A DNA stretch of 52,992 nt from a candidate division TA06 bacterium (GTDB lineage Bacteria; Hydrothermota; DG-26; E44-bin18), in assembly GCA_004376575.1 (NCBI GenBank), contig SOJN01000063.1:1-52992 (forward strand), written 5' to 3'. Made by a program: the position numbers and the translations under genes. This document shows, piece by piece, positions 50,061 through 52,992 of this stretch (positions are counted from its first letter, which is position 1; every line of letters begins with the position of its first letter). A model generated the notes under the pieces. That model ran no database searches. It was not told where the DNA came from and saw nothing but the letters and a program-made list of their open reading frames with translations.

Positions 50061-51440
50061 TTGTCTTTCACAGTTTTGGCCATACGCGAGGACAAGTACA
50101 AAGAGTCTGTAGAAAATATTCTGAACGGTGATCAGTACGATACAATCTGGGCAAAAAATGAGGATGAAGTGATCGAGCATGCTGCATCCGGAGTGGGTGG
50201 ACTGATTCTTTTCGATGCAGACATGCCATACGTGGAGAGAGAGAATCTTCTGGAGAGACTTAGGAAGGTGAATGGCCATCTGAAGGTGGTGGGACTTACA
50301 AAGGATCCCACTCTTACAGATGCGCTGGAAACCCTGCGGATGGGGGCCGATGACTACATTCACATTCCTTCGGAACTGAGAAGACTGAGGAAAATTGCGG
50401 ATAGCGCCTACAAGAAGTGGGTGAAGTCGCGCGACCAGAAGACTCCCTATGACGGGCACAAGAAAAGGTACGCGTTCGATGCCGTGATAGGTGAAAGTGA
50501 CGGGATAAAAGAGGTTCTCCATATTGCCAGAAAGGTTGTGGAAACTGGTGCGAGCCCGGTGCTGATCCGTGGTGAGACAGGAACCGGCAAGGAACTGATT
50601 GCTCGTGCAATACATTACAACAGCTCAAAAGCTGACCAGCCGTTTGTTGAGATTAATTGCACGGCCATTCCTGAGACCCTTTTGGAGGCGGAGCTCTTTG
50701 GCCACGAAAGGGGAGCCTTCACTGACGCCAAGAGGCAGAAGAAGGGCCTCTTTGAGCTGGCCGATGGGGGAATGCTCTTTCTGGACGAGATTGGGAAGAT
50801 GTCCGTCAATCTCCAGATCAAACTTCTCAAGGCAATTGAGGACAAGCGCTTCAGAAGGCTTGGTGGCACCAGTGACATAAAGGTCAAGGTGAACATCATG
50901 GCCGCGACCAACATCAACCTGGAGGAAGCGCTTAGCGAAGGTACTTTCAGAGAGGATTTGTACTTCAGACTGAACATGGTGTGTATAGAGGTACCGCCTC
51001 TGAGGAAGAGAGGGCGTGATGCGATTATCCTGGCGCGCCATTTTATCACCAGGTTCAACGAGGAATATGGGAAGAATGTTACTGCCATGTCGCCAGACGC
51101 TGAGGAGTGCTTGTTGAACTACTCCTGGCCTGGTAATGTACGGGAACTGAAGAATGTGGTGGAGAGGTCTGTTCTTCTTGGTTCAGGCGACCTGATAACC
51201 CTGGAGTCGCTTCCACCCGCGTTGAGATCTGGAAAGAGGATTCGCGAAAACATGGGCGCCGGGAACATTATCGTGCCCATTCCTCCAGGAGGCATCTCTC
51301 TAGCTGATGCCGAGAAGATCCTGGTGAAATCAATATTGAAAATCACAGGATGGAACAAATCGAAAGCCGCCAGGATACTGAAGATCTCCAGGCCCAGATT
51401 GGCACGAAAGATACAGAAGTACGAGATCGTTAAGGAGTAG
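50061..51440 (+). CDS. NtrC-family sigma-54 activator with degenerate receiver
   Basis: 459 residues. Residues 1-115 are receiver-like (FDADMPY near the acceptor site, but no N-terminal DD pair, and HIP in place of KP). The central AAA+ domain has GESDGIKEVLHIARKV, Walker A GETGTGKELIARAIH, GHERGAFTDAKRQK (the sigma-54-binding GAFTGA loop, as GAFTDA), ADGGMLFLDEIGKM (Walker B) and REDLYFRLN (arginine fingers). NVRELKNVVER follows, and a Fis-type helix-turn-helix ends the protein (NKSKAARILKISRPRLARKIQKY). TTG start behind AGGAGGAA. It should activate the two sigma-54 promoters upstream; how its activity is gated is unclear. Confidence 0.93.
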   Translation: MSFTVLAIREDKYKESVENILNGDQYDTIWAKNEDEVIEHAASGVGGLILFDADMPYVERENLLERLRKVNGHLKVVGLTKDPTLTDALETLRMGADDYIHIPSELRRLRKIADSAYKKWVKSRDQKTPYDGHKKRYAFDAVIGESDGIKEVLHIARKVVETGASPVLIRGETGTGKELIARAIHYNSSKADQPFVEINCTAIPETLLEAELFGHERGAFTDAKRQKKGLFELADGGMLFLDEIGKMSVNLQIKLLKAIEDKRFRRLGGTSDIKVKVNIMAATNINLEEALSEGTFREDLYFRLNMVCIEVPPLRKRGRDAIILARHFITRFNEEYGKNVTAMSPDAEECLLNYSWPGNVRELKNVVERSVLLGSGDLITLESLPPALRSGKRIRENMGAGNIIVPIPPGGISLADAEKILVKSILKITGWNKSKAARILKISRPRLARKIQKYEIVKE

Positions 51441-52126
51441 ATGTAACAGAACACTACAGTCCTTTAGCTGTCCTTGGCGACTGCAAACAATCCGGTTGGA
51501 TTGTCTTAGGCACTGCACATCACCATCCTACAGAAGGCGTTGGGATTCCTGGGCGTAATTGTCTGTCTTTGAAACGGTTGGCCTTGGTCCTTCGATTCAT
51601 GAATTCGATGACGAATCCATTTACTCAAGACTAGTGCTGAGTGAGCAACCTGGGGCAATGTCCCTTGAATGGAACGTCGCTGTACTTGCGAATCGAACCA
51701 CTCAAGCAACAGAATTGGTCACGGCTGAGATGAAATGTTTCGGAATCGTACCTTCAAATCCACGAGAGAGATGGGAGACTTGTGGGCTAAGTCTTTGAAG
51801 ATCCGACGGATATGGCTGTCGAGGGGCGGCGGCATGGAATTTGCAAACAGATAAACCTGGAGTTGTTTGTCTTTGAAAGGCTGAGATTTATTAGCACTAG
51901 AGAGGTTCGGGTTTTGAGAATGGTCCAGGGGGACAACAGAACGATCTTGCACAGGCTTTTTCTTGCCCCCCTTCTTCTTTCTTTTGCTGGTCTCGGAGGC
52001 GAGCACTAAACCCTGTTGAGAGCTTTCAAGTAGTGGCTCAGATTGAGACTAAACGTAAAGGAGGTGTGGCGAGGTAGGCAAGCTTTTTCTAACACTTTTT
52101 CCTAGTAATCCGGAAGGGGTGATAGC
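51441..52126. other. Intergenic region with a dispersed repeat, no gene seen
   Basis: Almost 690 bases. After the activator there is a perfect CAATCC/GGATTG hairpin (51488-51503, tetraloop GGTT) without a real T-run. The 65-bp element copy 2 lies at 51587-51651. The short frames at 51559 and 51812 have no ribosome site or known similarity and are not called. A GGAGGTG at about 52060 has no convincing coding frame after it. Confidence 0.75.
51587..51651 (+). repeat. 65-bp dispersed element, copy 2
   Basis: Five mismatches in 65 bases with 23152-23216. Both copies are in the same orientation and are open in the same frame, reading a PSIH, FDDE, VLSEQP-type peptide, but the differences are mostly amino acid-changing. 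Confidence 0.85.
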
Positions 52127-52648
52127 ATGTCTTCTTTAGGGAAAAAGGCAGCGGCTGCACTCATTGGACTCGTTGGCATAGGTTTTGTGGTGGCGGGGTG
52201 TGGTGAGTTCGACGTTCCCTCGAGTGCTACTAATGGAGTCGAGAATATCCGATTCTTTCGTGACACGAGGGCAACCCTGGGGCCCAGCTACGTTGAAAAA
52301 GTGATCAAGGCCGAGGACGGGGGCACACTGACGCTCAACAGGTACACTATCGTTATTCCACCAGGAGCGTTGGAACGCAACACGAGGATATCGATTTCCG
52401 AGCCGATGCCCGGGTATGTCCTGGGAGACTTCGGTCCTGAAGGGATCCATTTCAAGAAGCCCGTAGAACTCTCGATGACATATCAATTCCTCGATCTGGG
52501 CGGTATTCAGGAAGATCGACTCACCATCTACTGGTTCAATCCTGAAACAGAAACCTGGTTCGATCTTCTAGCTCACGTTGACAAAGAAACACAGACCGTA
52601 ACATTGGAGATTGACCATTATTCGCGCTATGCACTTTCTGATCACTAG
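52127..52648 (+). CDS. ZU5-like lipoprotein
   Basis: 173 residues. The signal ends in the lipobox VVAGC with C25 the predicted lipidation site. The rest resembles ZU5/GAIN-like surface domains: GGTLTLNRYTIVIPPGALERNTRISISEP, then GPEGIHFKKPVELSMTY, YWFNPETETWFDLLA and a final IDHYSRYALSDH. Such domains sit in exported adhesin-like or cell-surface proteins of uncertain function. ATG behind GGGGTGAT. It is not obviously linked to the activator upstream, since 686 bases lie between. Confidence 0.82.
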   Translation: MSSLGKKAAAALIGLVGIGFVVAGCGEFDVPSSATNGVENIRFFRDTRATLGPSYVEKVIKAEDGGTLTLNRYTIVIPPGALERNTRISISEPMPGYVLGDFGPEGIHFKKPVELSMTYQFLDLGGIQEDRLTIYWFNPETETWFDLLAHVDKETQTVTLEIDHYSRYALSDH

Positions 52649-52695
52649 AGTCGGTAGAGACCGACGGCTTACACAACTTTTTGGAGGGATGGCCG

Positions 52696-52992
52696 TTGAA
52701 AAAAGAGAAAATTCCCATAGAGGAACTGACTGTCCTTGTGGAGAGGATGAGGTCAGCTGTGGATGGCTCTCCGTCCGGCTCTGGATCAAGTGACAGGCTA
52801 AGGAAGTGCTCAGTCGATGAGGTGCTGGCTATTCTCAGGTCTGCCTGTTCAGTGAGAGCTGAAGACGAGCTGGATCCTCGGCCCAAGAGACCTTCAGAGT
52901 ATTTCGATATTGCGCTTGGAGCTCTCGGGAAGAGCGGCAACTCTCCTTCAGAGGAAGAGGGGATGCTGCGCCTGATCTTCGAGATGGGCAAG
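52696..52992 (+). CDS. Unidentified gene, 5' part only
   Basis: The frame opens at TTG 52696, eight bases after GGAGGG, and stays open for 99 codons to the end of the window. The product begins MKKEKIPIEELTVLVERMRS, then a Ser/Gly-rich stretch (DGSPSGSGSSD), and is otherwise helical and charged. There is no signal peptide and no recognisable motif. Its tight distance from the ZU5-like gene (48 bases) suggests one transcript. Too short to assign. Confidence 0.6.
   Translation, partial: MKKEKIPIEELTVLVERMRSAVDGSPSGSGSSDRLRKCSVDEVLAILRSACSVRAEDELDPRPKRPSEYFDIALGALGKSGNSPSEEEGMLRLIFEMGK

Noticed and set aside
51559-51798. 79-residue open frame containing repeat copy 2
   Set aside because: No ribosome site, and the repeat part differs from copy 1 by amino acid-changing substitutions.
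51812-52009. 65-residue open frame downstream of the activator
   Set aside because: No ribosome site, no domain, and unlike the coding style of its neighbours.

Overview
The window looks like a chromosomal segment of an uncultured diderm bacterium, most like FCB-type or candidate-phylum lineages such as WOR-3/TA06. That placement is an inference from gene content, not a phylogeny. The evidence is: a lipid A/LPS gene run (lpxB, a DUF374 acyltransferase, waaA, lpxK); a complete peptidoglycan and division (dcw) cluster whose MurE carries the meso-diaminopimelate DNPR motif; two secreted proteins with FlgD-like C-terminal tails (NQPNPF and NRPNPF); many TTG and GTG starts; and base composition near half G+C by eye.

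Layout. 189-1712 (minus) is an exported barrel-like protein. 2017-3083 is a thiamine pair (ThiD2-like plus ThiE) behind a very strong promoter that predicts an almost leaderless mRNA. 3102-8105 is an unusual three-gene set: a protein with two DnaA-like AAA+ modules and an acidic repeat tail, a DUF4388-TPR protein and a TPR protein. 8216-11378 holds tRNA-Val(GAC), thrS, infC, rpmI and rplT. In the usual gene order pheS-pheT would follow; here there is a repeat-rich island (11379-12203) and then a lipoprotein gene. 12850-13466 are ZapB-like and ZapA genes, followed by a 6S RNA (13493-13683) and then rarA, rny, ymdB, folD, xseA, xseB, a DUF212 gene, dxs, a Gfo/Idh/MocA oxidoreductase, lpxB, the DUF374 gene, waaA and lpxK, mostly abutting or overlapping. 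A second repeat island, an LVIVD-repeat secreted protein and a third repeat island lead to the dcw cluster (29969-46532), which runs mraZ-rsmH-ftsL-ftsI-murE-murF-mraY-murD-ftsW-murG-murC-murB-ftsQ-ftsA-ftsZ behind a sigma-70 promoter and three 10-bp MraZ-type operator repeats.

46657-51440 is the part I find most novel. Two near-consensus sigma-54 promoters drive a degenerate receiver protein and a group of genes encoding a FlgD-tailed secreted protein, a PilX-like protein with a beta-helix-like C-terminus, a second degenerate receiver, a 52-residue protein and an NtrC-family sigma-54 activator. All three receivers lack the conserved beta-5 lysine and no histidine kinase is present. This suggests a self-contained regulatory circuit for a surface or pilus-like structure, controlled by something other than ordinary phosphorelay. 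The window ends with a ZU5-like lipoprotein and the 5' end of an unidentified gene.

Repeats. Short palindromic modules recur in the three islands at transcription-unit boundaries, and a separate 65-bp element occurs upstream of lpxB and downstream of the sigma-54 activator.
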